Positions 33,519 through 43,999 are shown, numbered from the stretch's first letter. The stretch is DNA of 55,453 nt from an uncultured Acetatifactor sp. (GCA_947630715.1 CANRIP010000016.1:1-55453), one strand, 5' to 3'. The notes: generated by a model not told the origin, from the letters alone. Translations and numbers: made by a program.

Positions 33519-35670
33519 TGACGGCACCTCCCTTCGACTTCATCCTGGCGATCCGTTCCGTGATAATCCTGGGCGGATCCACTTTGGGCGCGTTGGGATG
33601 CAGCAGCCATGTAGCGGCGGAATGGGTCTCGCTGATCTGAAACATGGGCGGCTGCATTTCAAAGTCTATTTTCAGAGCATATTTGTTTCTGTCCGCAAAA
33701 GCATCCCCCACGGGAGGATAGATCATGTTGGGCGGCGTTCCGGGAATGGCCTCCAGCCGTTCGTTCGTCTCCAGATCCGGCATGGCCGAAAGGAGAGCCC
33801 AGGTGTAGGGATGAGCGGGAGAATAGAACACATCCTCGCTGGTTCCCGTCTCCACAATCTTGCCCGCGTACATAACGGCGATACGATCCGCCATGTTGGC
33901 CACCACGCCCAGGTCATGGGTGATAAAGATGATGGACAGGTTGCGGTCCTTTTTCAGTTGATTAATCAATTCCAGGATCTGTGCCTGGATGGTCACGTCC
34001 AAAGCCGTGGTGGGCTCGTCGCAGATCAGGATATCCGGATTGGCCGCCAGAGCGATTGCAATCACGATACGCTGCCGCATACCGCCGGAAAACTCGAAAG
34101 GATACTGGCGGTAACGCTTTCTTGTCTCAGAAATTCCCACTTCCTCCATCAGCTTTAAGGCCTTGTATTTGGCCATGGACTTTGTGATCCGCATGACCAC
34201 GCCGGAGGCGTTTTCCTTGAAGAATTCCTCCAGTCCTGACATCCTCGCGGCAAAATCCACCTGACCGGCGCGCTGAAGCCGTTCCTGATAGTGCGCCGTC
34301 ATTCTGTCCAGAATCCCGTTGACATTGTCCTGAATCAAGCCGATGTCCACAGCGGTGGAAGGGGGAACCTTCCAGGCGGGATCCTTCCCCCGGGCTTTCA
34401 GCCGGTCGTACTTTTTCTGCTGTTTGTCATGGAGGGCCACCGCCTTCCTGTTTTTGACGATTCCCTCAAAATAATCTCTCACAGCCGCCCGCAGCGTCTC
34501 GTCAAAGGTGTACGCCTCGCCGTCCTTCTCCACCTCCAGAGGATCGATGGAATCCTCCACCGCCTTCCCCAGAAGGGAAACGGCTGCCTGACAGGCGTTT
34601 TTGTCCCAGGTATCGCCGGCAAAGACGCCCCTTTGTTCTTGGATGGCGCTGATCACCTGTTTCTTTTTTTCGTTATAGGCTCCCGCGTTGTATTCCAGGG
34701 CCTCTCTCATCCAGGCCCGGAATTCGTTCATGAAATGCTCATCCGCATATTTTTTCAGGAAGACGTTCAGTTGGTCCACAGGCAGATCGGGCAGCGGTTC
34801 CCCGGAATCCACCAGATAGCAGCCCATGCTGGAAAAATCAGGCTGCTCCTTCTTCAGAGCCTGCTCTAAAATGCCGGACAGCTCCTTCAGGATACGGACG
34901 CATTCCGGATATTCCTTTTTCCGGATCTCGCCGTTCATGGAACTCTTTAATTCCCCCAGCAGTTTTTTCAGGTTTTCCGCGTCCTTCCCCGTCACCACAT
35001 ACTCGTTGACGGTTCCTCCCGCCAGACGGATGATCTCCTTCAGGGAGTATTTCTGATCCTCAAAAGCGTTCTTTTCTATGTGGAACAGCACGTCCTTTAT
35101 GGCGTCCTGTGCCTCGCCGGCGGCTTCGTGGGCCTCCCCGTAGGCTTTTTCCAATTCAATATGCCGGATTTCAAACTTGTCAAAATTTTTGCACATCTGA
35201 GACGCTTTCTGAGCGTCTTCCGAGGGTCTTGCGGCGGCCATGGCGGCGGCAAGCTTTTCCAGAGTGGTGTTAAACGCGGTTCTGCTGGCTTTCTGCCGCG
35301 CCTTTCCCTTCAAGAGCATGGCCTCCGTCAACTGTTTCCCAATCCGCATGATGGGGTTTAAGCTGGACAGGGGATCCTGAAAGATCATGGCGATCTTGTC
35401 GCCCCGGATGCGGTAAAATTCATCCTCGCCCACCTTCAAAAGATCCATGCCGTCATAAATGATGGAGCCGCCCTCCACAATGGAGTTGCCGGCCAGAATG
35501 CCGAGAATGGCCTTGCTGGTCACCGATTTGCCGGAACCGGACTCGCCCACGATGGCCAGGGTTTCGCCCTTGTGCAGATCAAAGCTGATATTGCGGACCG
35601 CCTGCACCTTGCCGCCCGGCGTTCTGAAGGAAATCACCAGATTGTTGACCGATAATTTTTTCTCATCCAT
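33508..35670 (-). CDS. oppD: Oligopeptide ABC transporter ATPase, OppD type, with a very large internal domain
   Basis: A 720-residue OppD, about twice the normal 330-360. Walker [19 protein letters not shown] lies near residue 37 and the Q-loop [20 protein letters not shown] near residue 95. The signature [12 protein letters not shown] only follows near residue 530, then Walker [21 protein letters not shown] and the oligopeptide C-terminal domain [13 protein letters not shown]. About 370 extra residues thus sit in the helical subdomain between Q-loop and signature. They are rich in Lys, Glu and Ala, mostly helical, with no recognisable motif. Both ATP-site halves remain, so it is probably functional. 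GGAGG lies ten bases before the ATG. It follows oppC by four bases. Confidence 0.92.
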   Translation of the reverse strand: MDEKKLSVNNLVISFRTPGGKVQAVRNISFDLHKGETLAIVGESGSGKSVTSKAILGILAGNSIVEGGSIIYDGMDLLKVGEDEFYRIRGDKIAMIFQDPLSSLNPIMRIGKQLTEAMLLKGKARQKASRTAFNTTLEKLAAAMAAARPSEDAQKASQMCKNFDKFEIRHIELEKAYGEAHEAAGEAQDAIKDVLFHIEKNAFEDQKYSLKEIIRLAGGTVNEYVVTGKDAENLKKLLGELKSSMNGEIRKKEYPECVRILKELSGILEQALKKEQPDFSSMGCYLVDSGEPLPDLPVDQLNVFLKKYADEHFMNEFRAWMREALEYNAGAYNEKKKQVISAIQEQRGVFAGDTWDKNACQAAVSLLGKAVEDSIDPLEVEKDGEAYTFDETLRAAVRDYFEGIVKNRKAVALHDKQQKKYDRLKARGKDPAWKVPPSTAVDIGLIQDNVNGILDRMTAHYQERLQRAGQVDFAARMSGLEEFFKENASGVVMRITKSMAKYKALKLMEEVGISETRKRYRQYPFEFSGGMRQRIVIAIALAANPDILICDEPTTALDVTIQAQILELINQLKKDRNLSIIFITHDLGVVANMADRIAVMYAGKIVETGTSEDVFYSPAHPYTWALLSAMPDLETNERLEAIPGTPPNMIYPPVGDAFADRNKYALKIDFEMQPPMFQISETHSAATWLLHPNAPKVDPPRIITERIARMKSKGGAVNAE

Positions 35671-35674
35671 GGGC

Positions 35675-37216
35675 TTAGTCCTCCGTTCCTCTCAGTGATG
35701 GATTAAACGCATCCCGCAGTCCGTTTCCGAACAGATTGAAGGAAATCATCAGCAGGGAAATAAACAGGGCGGGGAACAGGATAATATGGGGGTAGGTGGT
35801 CAACTGGGACTGCCCCGCAGACAACATGCTGCCTATGGACGTCATCGTGGAGGAATCCAGGTTCACAATCCCCAGGTAAGTCAACGTGGACTCGGAATAG
35901 ATCACGCCCGGGATCACTAGAACCGCGCTTGTGATCAGGGTTCCCAGCGCGTTGGGGAAAATATGCCGGAACATCAGCCTCGCGTCGCTGGCGCCCAGCG
36001 TTCTCGCCGCCAATATGTACTCCTGATTTTTATAACGGTAAAACTGCATCCGGGTGGAGCTTGCCATGCCGATCCATCCCGTGGACACAAAGGCGAACAG
36101 AAGCGCCGGCACAACCCCCACCTTCTGGGACAAATGCAACTGGAACAGCGAGGTCACCACAATAAAGGGAACGCCGTTCATAATGTCGGAAAAACGCTCC
36201 ATGATAAGGTCGATGGCGCCGCCGTAATACCCTTCGATGGCTCCATAAATGGCGCCGATCACCAGGTTGATCAGCGAAATGCCAAGAGCAAGCAGAAGGC
36301 TGAACCTTGCGCCTCCCGCCAGTCTGGTCAGAATATCGTGGCCCAGAGCGTTGGTCCCGAACAGGAAGGAAGGCTCAAAGCCGTAGCGGTACTGAAAATA
36401 GGTATAGGTAAACACCCGCACCTTATAGGAAACCGCGGTGCTTGTGCCGGTGGCAACGGCATACCGGTAGGAGCCGTCGTCCCCCTGGATGCGCAGACTG
36501 TGATACTCCCCGTCATTGCCGGTGGTTTTGTACAGAGGAATAAAATTGCCGTCCCGGTCCAGCTTGGGCGCGCCCTTCTGGGTGCATTCGTACCAGATAT
36601 TGGCGTTGTTTTTCAGAATGTCCAGCAGAAAGCCGGAGTTGTCCACCGCCGGGTAAATCACCTGAATGCCCGTCTCGTTCTGCCAGTCCTGAATGGATTC
36701 ATATTCAGCCGGCGTCAGCGTCAGGTAAATCATGCCGTTCTTGATATAGGAGTCCGTCTTCACGTCGTAATAGGTAGTGTTGACGGTGCTGGTAGGGTCC
36801 TCATAGTTTTCCCGGTACACCTTCACAATGGGATCCATCCCCGTCTCCACGCCGATGGCGCGGCGGCTGAGATAGTCGGAGGCATTCAGCGTCTCCTTGC
36901 TGCAGCCGTCCCACCCGGCCCAGGCGAACCATTTGCACTTAGGCAGAAACTTGGTATACAGCAGATAGTTGGTGTCCGTGGGGCTGGAGGAATAGGTTGT
37001 CTGGCAGAAAATAGGGACAAAAACGGCAAACAGCACCAGACACACCAGCACACAGGCCGCTATCACGGAGCTTTTGTTGCGGCAGAAACGCATCATAGCG
37101 TCTTTAAAATAGCCCACCGGCTTGGTTTCCAGCCTTTTATCCCGGATTTCTTCCTCCCGTTTGTAAAACTCAAATTTTTCCTTTGGAATGTCGGCATATT
37201 CCATCCTTTTCTCCAT
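35675..37216 (-). CDS. oppC: Oligopeptide ABC transporter permease, OppC type, with a large extracytoplasmic insertion
   Basis: A 513-residue permease; usual OppC proteins have about 300. One membrane helix lies at about 50-70 (SSVIAACVLVCLVLFAVFVPIF). About 230 extracytoplasmic residues follow, up to residue 305, containing WFAWAGWDGCSKETLN and repeated Tyr/Asp/Thr segments. Then the transport core has five helices (FSLLLALGISLINLVIGAIYG onward), with the coupling EAA-type loop RTLGASDARLMFRHIFPNALG near 440. The N-terminus is cytoplasmic and charged. ATG at 37216, one base after the oppB stop, with GGGGGAA upstream. The insertion faces the binding protein side and may contact OppA. Confidence 0.9.
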   Translation of the reverse strand: MEKRMEYADIPKEKFEFYKREEEIRDKRLETKPVGYFKDAMMRFCRNKSSVIAACVLVCLVLFAVFVPIFCQTTYSSSPTDTNYLLYTKFLPKCKWFAWAGWDGCSKETLNASDYLSRRAIGVETGMDPIVKVYRENYEDPTSTVNTTYYDVKTDSYIKNGMIYLTLTPAEYESIQDWQNETGIQVIYPAVDNSGFLLDILKNNANIWYECTQKGAPKLDRDGNFIPLYKTTGNDGEYHSLRIQGDDGSYRYAVATGTSTAVSYKVRVFTYTYFQYRYGFEPSFLFGTNALGHDILTRLAGGARFSLLLALGISLINLVIGAIYGAIEGYYGGAIDLIMERFSDIMNGVPFIVVTSLFQLHLSQKVGVVPALLFAFVSTGWIGMASSTRMQFYRYKNQEYILAARTLGASDARLMFRHIFPNALGTLITSAVLVIPGVIYSESTLTYLGIVNLDSSTMTSIGSMLSAGQSQLTTYPHIILFPALFISLLMISFNLFGNGLRDAFNPSLRGTED

Positions 37217-37217
37217 A

Positions 37218-38168
37218 TCAGCGTTCCCCCATTCTGATTCTGGGATCGATAAACCCGTAACTGATGTCCACCACAATGCCCGCCGCCAGTCCGATCAGCG
37301 TGTAAAAAGCTGACAGCAGCATAAAGAAATTATAGTCCAACGAGGTGATGGAGTTGACATACAACTGCCCGATCCCGGGAATTCCAAACAGTTTTTCTAT
37401 GATCAGGGAGCCGGACAGGATCCCGATAAATTCTCCCAGGATCATGGGAAATACCGGCACCATGGAATTGCGCAGGGCGTGACGGACAGTGGCCTGGGCC
37501 CTGGTCAGTCCCTTGGTGCGGGCCAGCAGCATAAAATCGCTGGTCAAAACCTCCGAAAGCTCCGCCCGGGTGTATCTGGCCAGAGAAGCGATACTGCCAA
37601 AGCCCAGGGACAAAACCGCCGGAATCACGGACAGGAACATGGACCAGGTAAAGTAATCCGTTCCACTGTTCATCTGAAGCGGGAACAGTTTCAGTTTAAA
37701 GCAAAGCAGATACTGCACCAGAAGGGCATATACATAGCTTGGCACGGAGATAAACAGCATAATCAGCGTGGAGATCACATAATCCTGCCACTTATTTTTT
37801 TTCAGCGCAGAATAGATCCCCAGGAAAAGGCCGAGAGGTACGCTGAAAATCAGGGAGTAGAGATTCACCATCAGCGTAGCGGGCATCTTGGACACAAATA
37901 CCTGCCACACATCCTGTCCCCGGTACAGCGCTTCGCTGATTCCCCAGTCATTGTTCAGCAGGCTCCGTTTCAGAAAGATCCCGTACTGAACCAGAATCGG
38001 CTTATTATAGCCCAGCGCCTCACGGCGCATTTTAATCAGGTTCATGTCCTTACCGAACTGCACCGGATCCACCAGAGGCAGCAGTTTCACAAGGACAAAG
38101 CACATGGTCAGAATCACAAAAAAGACGAAAATCATCAGCGCGATACGTTTTAGAACATATTTTACCAT
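37218..38168 (-). CDS. oppB: Oligopeptide ABC transporter permease, OppB type
   Basis: A 316-residue permease of normal size with six membrane helices. MVKYVLKRIALMIFVFFVILTMCFVLVKLLPL is the typical OppB/DppB N-terminus. ARTKGLTRAQATVRHALRNSMVPVFPMI near residue 220 is the EAA cytoplasmic coupling loop that contacts an ATPase. With OppC it forms the channel. AGGAGG lies seven bases before the ATG. A structured 100-bp region separates it from oppA. It is the only Opp component here without expansion. Confidence 0.95.
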   Translation of the reverse strand: MVKYVLKRIALMIFVFFVILTMCFVLVKLLPLVDPVQFGKDMNLIKMRREALGYNKPILVQYGIFLKRSLLNNDWGISEALYRGQDVWQVFVSKMPATLMVNLYSLIFSVPLGLFLGIYSALKKNKWQDYVISTLIMLFISVPSYVYALLVQYLLCFKLKLFPLQMNSGTDYFTWSMFLSVIPAVLSLGFGSIASLARYTRAELSEVLTSDFMLLARTKGLTRAQATVRHALRNSMVPVFPMILGEFIGILSGSLIIEKLFGIPGIGQLYVNSITSLDYNFFMLLSAFYTLIGLAAGIVVDISYGFIDPRIRMGER

Positions 38169-38191
38169 TAAGATACCTCCTCATGCCTTGC

Positions 38192-38280
38192 GTTTATACC
38201 GTCTCTGAAGGAAGGAGCCTTCAAAACCCGTATAAACACAAAACCGGGACCAAAGGGCGGTTTCCCGCCCCGGTCCGGTC
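38192..38280 (-). promoter_or_regulatory. structured RNA element between oppA and oppB
   Basis: Two stem systems are visible. At 38243-38279 ACCGGGACC...GGGCGG-tttc-CCGCCC...GGTCCGGT folds, and the minus-strand product is followed by TTTTG. At 38192-38237 GTTTATAC/GTATAAAC arms enclose TGAAGG/CCTTCA. Likely a partial terminator or mRNA stabiliser that raises oppA over the permease genes. Confidence 0.6.
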
Positions 38281-38311
38281 CTGTATGACGCGGCTTACAG
38301 CCGCTTATCGC

Positions 38312-40867
38312 TTAGTTATAATTCAGTGTGCCGCCCTGAGAAGCTATATAGTCGGCCCATTCCTGATCGTTATAGTTGTAGGTCAGGTACTGAACCCCCT
38401 GATAGCCGTTGCGGCCGGGTCCGAACACATATTCTTCGCTGTAATACTTGACCTGCATACCTCTCATGCCGGCGCTGGCATCGATCTCGATGGGGATCAT
38501 GTCATACTGCTCCAAAACGGCATTTTCAAGGCCTGTCAGAATCTGGAATCTCTCCTCGTCCACGCCGTCGCTGGTGCCCGCGCTGTACTGCTTGGTGGTG
38601 CCGTCCGCAGCGGTGATGGTGATCTCCTGTCCGCCGATGCAGTAAGTCCAGTCAAGCACGGAGGCGGTATAGTCCGTTCCGCTCAGGTTCACGGTCATGC
38701 TCGTCTTGGAAGTATCCCAGTTGGAATCGTACTGATAAGAGTTGGTGGTGTATGCTTCCATCAGGCCGTAAGGATCCAGCGCGGAACCGGTCCAGCCCAC
38801 ATAGAACAGCATATCCACCTGATTTGCCTTCAGTGCGTCTGCAAATCCGTTACCCAGCGTATCGTCCTTGGTAAAGGTCAGCTTGCCCTCCAGCTTGGTG
38901 CCCTTTACCGCCTCGGTGTAGTTGTTCACCATGAACTCATAGCCGTTGTTATAGACGGAGCTGGTGCTGTTAGGCATACCGATCTTGATCTGGATCACAT
39001 CGTCCTCGTCCATCAGACCCTGCTCGATGGCAATGTCATACGCCCGATTGAAGTATTCCTTTGCCATTTCCAGGTTGTAGCCGGTAATGCTGTCGATGGC
39101 ATCGTCCAGAGTAGCGTACATCTTGCCGTCGCCAACTTCGTCAGCCAGTCCCCAGAAATTTACCAGCACCTGCTTTGCCTCGTCGGTGGAACGATAGCTC
39201 TCACCGGTCTCGGGGTTGGAGATGATCAGGTCGGAGAACAGAGCAAATCCGGGGCTCTGCGTAGGCAGGGTAGCCAGTGCAAAGGCCTGACGATCCAGAG
39301 CGAAGGAAAGCGCCATACGGAACTCCTTCACGGTAAGGATGGTCTTGTTGATATTTTCGCCGGCCGCTTCCTGCTGCGCCTTCAGAGCGTCCAAACCGGG
39401 GTTGAGAGCCATGAACCACACGGAATCGCCGGGTGTAAAGTAAGTATAATCGCTGGTCTGATAAGTCTCCATATCTTCTGCAGACAGACCATAGCTGTCA
39501 AGCTGGCCGTTCAGGAACATTTCCAGTCTGGTGGCAGCTTCCTCCACACAGTCGATCTGGATGTTCGTGGTCTGATACTGGCCGTCCTGAATGCCGTGGT
39601 AATATTCGTTTCTCTCCAGTTGGATCTGCTTGTCAGCCTGGAAGGAAACCAGCTTGTAAGGTCCGAAGGAGAAACTCGTCTCCGCGGAGGTGCCGTAGGT
39701 GTTGTTGTACACGCCATCGGTCACGGTCTCACACTGCTCATACAGATCCGCTTTGACAAGCCAACTGTCTGTCAGGGAATAGAGCAGATAGAATCCCTCC
39801 AGAGGATTTTCCAGCGCCAGCACCAGTTCCGTGTCGGAAACGGAGAAGATACCTACCTCGGAGAAATCCATTTCGGGATAAGTCTCACCGTAGTAGCAGA
39901 TTTCCTCCCACTCATGATACGCGTAATCGCCCTTCGCTTCCACATAAGCGTCCAGGCCGCCCGCCTGAGCGTTACCCACTACGTTCAGCAGAGCCTGATA
40001 AACTTCCTCGTTCACCTTGACATATCCGTCGGCATCCGCGTTGGGCGTAAACAGATCGGTATACACGTCCACGCCGTCCACCTGGAACCAATCGGGATAA
40101 GCGTCATGATAAACGTCCATGCCGTTGTCGGGATCCCAGTTGCCCATGGAATCGATCTTCAGCAGCACGTCCTTGCCGTCTTCCGTGGTAAAGTAACCTT
40201 CCTCATTCACCACGAAATCATCGTGATCCACATACTCATCATCTCCGAAGTTCTCGGAAATCATGGGAGTCTGAGCATACTGTCCGGAATACGCGTAGTT
40301 CTTTGCGTTGTAAATCACCAGATTGCCCTGATACAGACTGTCGGCGCGGTAATGATGGGCCACAGGATTCAGCAGCAGTTTCGCGCTGATCACGTAATCT
40401 TCAGCGGTGATGGGAGTGCCGTCCTGCCATTTCAGATCGTCGCGGATCTGAATCTTCCATGCCTTCGCCGTGTCGCCTTCCTGGATGCCATACTTGCCAA
40501 CATAATCCGCGGTCACGTCCACGGGCTCTGCGGCGGCGGCCATGGGAACCATTTCGTAGCCGTCCATGGTATCATTGAAGTCAAGGTTGTAAAAAGGCTC
40601 CTGCAGATAGTACGTCAGATCCGCATCGGTAGAGGTCTGCTGCTCATGAGGATTCCAGTTGGTGGGGAACGTGGACTGCGCCAAATTCAGCGTGTAAGTC
40701 GCCCCCCCGTTTTCTGTGCCGCCCTGGTTGTCGGCGTCGGTATCGCCTTCGGTGCCGGATTCATTGCCGGATTCGCTGCCGGACGGCGTATCGCCGTTTC
40801 CGCCGCATGCCGCGAGGCCGAAGACCATAGAAAGCGCCAACAGTAAGCTTACTACTCTCTTTTTCAT
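38312..40867 (-). CDS. oppA: Peptide-binding lipoprotein, OppA-like, family 5, enlarged
   Basis: An 851-residue solute-binding protein, against about 540 for ordinary OppA. MKKRVVSLLLALSMVFGLAACGG is a signal II peptide with a LAAC lipobox (Cys about residue 21), followed by a Gly/Ser/Glu/Asp linker. AWKIQIRDDLKWQDGTPITAEDYV near residue 140 is the family 5 signature. The C-terminal lobe includes NKTILTVKEFRMALSFALDRQAF near 500. Acidic and aromatic insertions between these, such as DGYEMVPMAAA and DWFQVDGVDVYTDLFTP, account for the extra length. AAAGGAGG precedes the ATG. It is the first gene of the operon, behind a perfect promoter. It delivers peptides to OppBC. The ligand is unknown. Confidence 0.92.
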   Translation of the reverse strand: MKKRVVSLLLALSMVFGLAACGGNGDTPSGSESGNESGTEGDTDADNQGGTENGGATYTLNLAQSTFPTNWNPHEQQTSTDADLTYYLQEPFYNLDFNDTMDGYEMVPMAAAAEPVDVTADYVGKYGIQEGDTAKAWKIQIRDDLKWQDGTPITAEDYVISAKLLLNPVAHHYRADSLYQGNLVIYNAKNYAYSGQYAQTPMISENFGDDEYVDHDDFVVNEEGYFTTEDGKDVLLKIDSMGNWDPDNGMDVYHDAYPDWFQVDGVDVYTDLFTPNADADGYVKVNEEVYQALLNVVGNAQAGGLDAYVEAKGDYAYHEWEEICYYGETYPEMDFSEVGIFSVSDTELVLALENPLEGFYLLYSLTDSWLVKADLYEQCETVTDGVYNNTYGTSAETSFSFGPYKLVSFQADKQIQLERNEYYHGIQDGQYQTTNIQIDCVEEAATRLEMFLNGQLDSYGLSAEDMETYQTSDYTYFTPGDSVWFMALNPGLDALKAQQEAAGENINKTILTVKEFRMALSFALDRQAFALATLPTQSPGFALFSDLIISNPETGESYRSTDEAKQVLVNFWGLADEVGDGKMYATLDDAIDSITGYNLEMAKEYFNRAYDIAIEQGLMDEDDVIQIKIGMPNSTSSVYNNGYEFMVNNYTEAVKGTKLEGKLTFTKDDTLGNGFADALKANQVDMLFYVGWTGSALDPYGLMEAYTTNSYQYDSNWDTSKTSMTVNLSGTDYTASVLDWTYCIGGQEITITAADGTTKQYSAGTSDGVDEERFQILTGLENAVLEQYDMIPIEIDASAGMRGMQVKYYSEEYVFGPGRNGYQGVQYLTYNYNDQEWADYIASQGGTLNYN

Positions 40868-41055
40868 CTTATCCTCCTTTTGAAAATGTATTTATCTTTA
40901 ACCCCTTCGGACGCTTCAACGTTTTTTCATAACCTCCTCATAGGACTTCAAAATCGACGACAGCGCCCAAAAAGATTAAATTCTGAATGCACAAAACTAT
41001 CCGGCAGTGCGATAGCCCTTTCTACCGTCTGTCAGATAGCTTTCTGTTCGCATCC
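40868..41055 (-). promoter_or_regulatory. oppA leader with short hairpin and MKKR mini-ORF
   Basis: Along the minus strand after the promoter come CTATC-gcactgccg-GATAG-TTTTG (40992-41015), a short terminator-like hairpin, and then GAGGAGG-TT-ATGAAAAAACGTTGA near 40915-40935, which encodes M-K-K-R-stop. The SD to ATG distance is only two bases, so translation is doubtful. The oppA product also begins MKKR. Confidence 0.35.
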
Positions 41056-41084
41056 ATTATAAAGGCGGAAAATCCGTCTGTCAA
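41056..41084 (-). promoter_or_regulatory. perfect consensus sigma-A promoter of the opp operon
   Basis: TTGACA and TATAAT are exactly 17 bases apart on the minus strand, 189 bp upstream of oppA. It lies directly after the uvrA stop, where no clear terminator is visible. Confidence 0.88.
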
Positions 41085-41101
41085 TAGTTCTTTGAAAAAA
41101 A

Positions 41102-43954
41102 CTATCCCCGTTCCAGCATTTTCCTGATATAAAAACCGGTATAGGACTTCTGGTTTTCCGCCACCTGTTCCGGCGTCCCCTGGGCGATGACGGTACCGCC
41201 GCCGTCCCCTCCCTCGGGCCCCATATCGATAATGTAATCCGCGGTTTTGATCACGTCCAGGTTATGCTCGATCACGATCACCGTGTTTCCGCCCTCCGTC
41301 AGTCTGCGGAGAATATCCACCAGCTTGTGTACATCCGCAAAGTGCAGACCCGTGGTAGGCTCGTCCAGGATATATACGGTTTTTCCGGTGCTGCGTCTGG
41401 ACAGCTCCGCCGCCAGCTTGATCCGCTGGGCCTCCCCTCCGGAGAGAGTGGTGGAGGGCTGTCCCAGCTTTACATAGGACAGGCCCACGTCCCGCAGCGT
41501 CTCAATTTTGCGCCGGATGGAGGGAAGGTTTTCAAAAAAGCCGTAAGCCTCCTCCACCGTCATATCCAGCACGTCAAAGATGCTCTTTCCTTTATATTTC
41601 ACATCCAGGGTCTCCCGGTTGTACCGTTTTCCGCCGCAGACTTCACAGGGCACATACACGTCCGGGAGAAAGTGCATTTCGATCTTGATAATGCCGTCCC
41701 CTCCGCAGGCCTCGCAGCGTCCGCCCTTCACGTTAAAGCTGAACCGTCCCTTTCCGTAGCCCCTTGCCCTGGCGTCCGCGGTGGAGGCAAACAGATCCCT
41801 GATCTGGTCGAAAAGCCCCGTGTAGGTAGCGGGGTTGGATCTGGGGGTGCGGCCGATGGGGGACTGGTCGATGGCAATCACCTTGTCCAACTGCTCCATT
41901 CCCTTGATGTCCTTATGTTTTCCCGGAATGCACCTGGCGCGGTTTAATTCCCTGGCCAGCCGCTGATAGAGAATCTCGTTGACCAGAGAGCTTTTCCCGG
42001 AGCCGGATACGCCGGTGACGCAGGTCATCACCCCCAGCGGGAAATCCACGTTGATGTTTTTCAGGTTGTTTTCCCTGGCTCCCAGCACACGCAGAAAGCC
42101 CGTGGGTTTCTTTCGCTGCGCGGGCACCGGGATCCGTTTCTTCCCGCTGAGATACTGGCCCGTAACGGATTCCGGCACCTTCATGATTTCCTCCGCCGTG
42201 CCGCAGGCCACCACTTCCCCGCCGTGGGAACCGGCGCCGGGGCCGATGTCCACCACATAATCCGCCGCCAGCATGGTATCCTCGTCATGCTCCACCACAA
42301 TCAGGGTGTTCCCCAGGTCCCGCAGACTTTTCAGCGTATTCAGCAGCTTGTCGTTGTCCCGCTGGTGAAGGCCGATGCTGGGCTCGTCCAGAATGTAACA
42401 GACGCCCACCAGGCCGGAGCCGATCTGGGTGGCAAGCCGGATCCTCTGGGCCTCTCCCCCGGAGAGAGTGCCGGTTGCCCTGGACAGGGAGAGATACTCC
42501 AGTCCCACATCCATCAGAAAGCCCACTCTGGCCATAATCTCCTTGAGGATCCGCTCTCCCACAAGCCGCTGCTGGCTGGTCAGCTCCATGGTTTTCAAAA
42601 ACCTGCTCAAGTCCCCGATGGACATGGAAGTGATCTGATAAATATTCTGATCGCATATGGTAACCGCCAGGGATTCTTTTTTCAGTCGCATGCCGCCGCA
42701 CAATTTACAGGGAGTGATGCGCATGAAAGTCTCGTATTCCTGTTTCATGGCATCGGAAAAGGTTTCTTTGTATTTCCGTTCCACGTTGCGGATCAGCCCC
42801 TCGAAGGCCACGGGATAAACGCCCCTGCCCCGCTGCCCCTGATAATGCACCTCCACCTCCCGGCCGTCCGTGCCGTGGATCAGCATGTGCTGAATCCGTT
42901 CCGGATAGTCCTCAAAGGGCGTGTCCAGATCAAAACCGTATTCCTTGCACAGCGCCCGCAGCAGGGCGTTGGTAAAGCTGGTCTGATCCATACAGGACTG
43001 CCACCCGGTGACGGCGATCGCGCCCTGGTTGATGCTCAGCCGTCTGTCCGGTATCATCAGATCCACGTCAAATTCCATTTTGTAACCCAGCCCCAGGCAT
43101 TCCGGGCAGGCGCCGAAGGGATTGTTAAAGGAAAAGCTTCTGGGTTCAATTTCACTGATGCCGATGCCGCAGTCCGGGCAGGAAAAGCTCTGGCTGAACG
43201 TCATGGGCTCCCCATCGATCACGTCCGCCACCATAATGCCCTCGGAAAGCTCCAGCACGTTTTCGATGGAATCCGCCAGCCTTCTCTCGATGCCGGGCTT
43301 GACCACCAGCCTGTCCACCACAATATCGATATTGTGCCGGATATTCTTGTCCAGCGCAATATCCTCCGTCAGCTCGTAAAGGCTGCCGTCCACCCTGACG
43401 CGCACATAGCCGCCCCTTTTGGCCCGTTCCAGCACCTTGGCGTGTTCGCCTTTGCGCCCTCTGACCACAGGCGCCAGCAGTTGGATCCTGGTGCCTTCCT
43501 TCAGGGACATGATCTGATCCACCATCTGATCCACGGTCTGTCGGGCAATCACCCGGCCGCAGTTTGGGCAGTGGGGAATACCGATTCTGGCGTAGAGAAG
43601 GCGGAAATAGTCGTAGATCTCGGTGACGGTCCCCACCGTGGAGCGGGGATTGCGGTTGGTGGATTTCTGGTCGATGGAGATGGCCGGGGACAACCCTTCT
43701 ATCTTATCCACATTGGGTTTTTCCATCTGCCCCAAAAACATCCGGGCATAGGAGGACAGGGATTCCATGTAACGCCTCTGCCCCTCCGCGTAGATGGTGT
43801 CAAAGGCCAGGGAGGATTTGCCGGAACCTGACAGCCCTGTCAGAACCACAAGCTCATTCCGTGGAATATCCACGTCGATGTTTTTCAGATTATGTTCCTT
43901 TGCCCCCCTGATCCGGATATATTCCCTGGGACGCATTTTCTTTGCTTCTTCCAT
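41102..43954 (-). CDS. uvrA: Excinuclease ABC subunit A
   Basis: A 950-residue UvrA, normal length. Two ABC ATPase halves are present: [23 protein letters not shown] near residue 33 and [16 protein letters not shown] near 645, with signatures [20 protein letters not shown] and [16 protein letters not shown]. Zinc motifs [21 protein letters not shown]...CPECLGLG and CEACGGDGI...CEVCGGKRY are intact. As a dimer it finds damaged DNA and loads UvrB. It follows uvrB by 45 bp, so the two are co-transcribed. uvrC is not in the window. Confidence 0.98.
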   Translation of the reverse strand: MEEAKKMRPREYIRIRGAKEHNLKNIDVDIPRNELVVLTGLSGSGKSSLAFDTIYAEGQRRYMESLSSYARMFLGQMEKPNVDKIEGLSPAISIDQKSTNRNPRSTVGTVTEIYDYFRLLYARIGIPHCPNCGRVIARQTVDQMVDQIMSLKEGTRIQLLAPVVRGRKGEHAKVLERAKRGGYVRVRVDGSLYELTEDIALDKNIRHNIDIVVDRLVVKPGIERRLADSIENVLELSEGIMVADVIDGEPMTFSQSFSCPDCGIGISEIEPRSFSFNNPFGACPECLGLGYKMEFDVDLMIPDRRLSINQGAIAVTGWQSCMDQTSFTNALLRALCKEYGFDLDTPFEDYPERIQHMLIHGTDGREVEVHYQGQRGRGVYPVAFEGLIRNVERKYKETFSDAMKQEYETFMRITPCKLCGGMRLKKESLAVTICDQNIYQITSMSIGDLSRFLKTMELTSQQRLVGERILKEIMARVGFLMDVGLEYLSLSRATGTLSGGEAQRIRLATQIGSGLVGVCYILDEPSIGLHQRDNDKLLNTLKSLRDLGNTLIVVEHDEDTMLAADYVVDIGPGAGSHGGEVVACGTAEEIMKVPESVTGQYLSGKKRIPVPAQRKKPTGFLRVLGARENNLKNINVDFPLGVMTCVTGVSGSGKSSLVNEILYQRLARELNRARCIPGKHKDIKGMEQLDKVIAIDQSPIGRTPRSNPATYTGLFDQIRDLFASTADARARGYGKGRFSFNVKGGRCEACGGDGIIKIEMHFLPDVYVPCEVCGGKRYNRETLDVKYKGKSIFDVLDMTVEEAYGFFENLPSIRRKIETLRDVGLSYVKLGQPSTTLSGGEAQRIKLAAELSRRSTGKTVYILDEPTTGLHFADVHKLVDILRRLTEGGNTVIVIEHNLDVIKTADYIIDMGPEGGDGGGTVIAQGTPEQVAENQKSYTGFYIRKMLERG

Positions 43955-43999
43955 GATGATTCACTCCCGAAACGGCCCGCCCCCCACAGGCGGCGGATC

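Noticed and set aside
38183..40846. Open frame of 887 codons on the plus strand
   Set aside because: It is antisense to oppA, whose lipobox and family 5 signature are clear. The frame is open through codon bias only, and its product is not protein-like in pattern.
40868..41101. Riboswitch in the oppA leader
   Set aside because: The only hairpin has five base pairs and matches no riboswitch core that I know.
42224..43831. Open frame of 535 codons on the plus strand
   Set aside because: It is antisense to uvrA, which is certain from its ATPase and zinc motifs. No SD precedes it.
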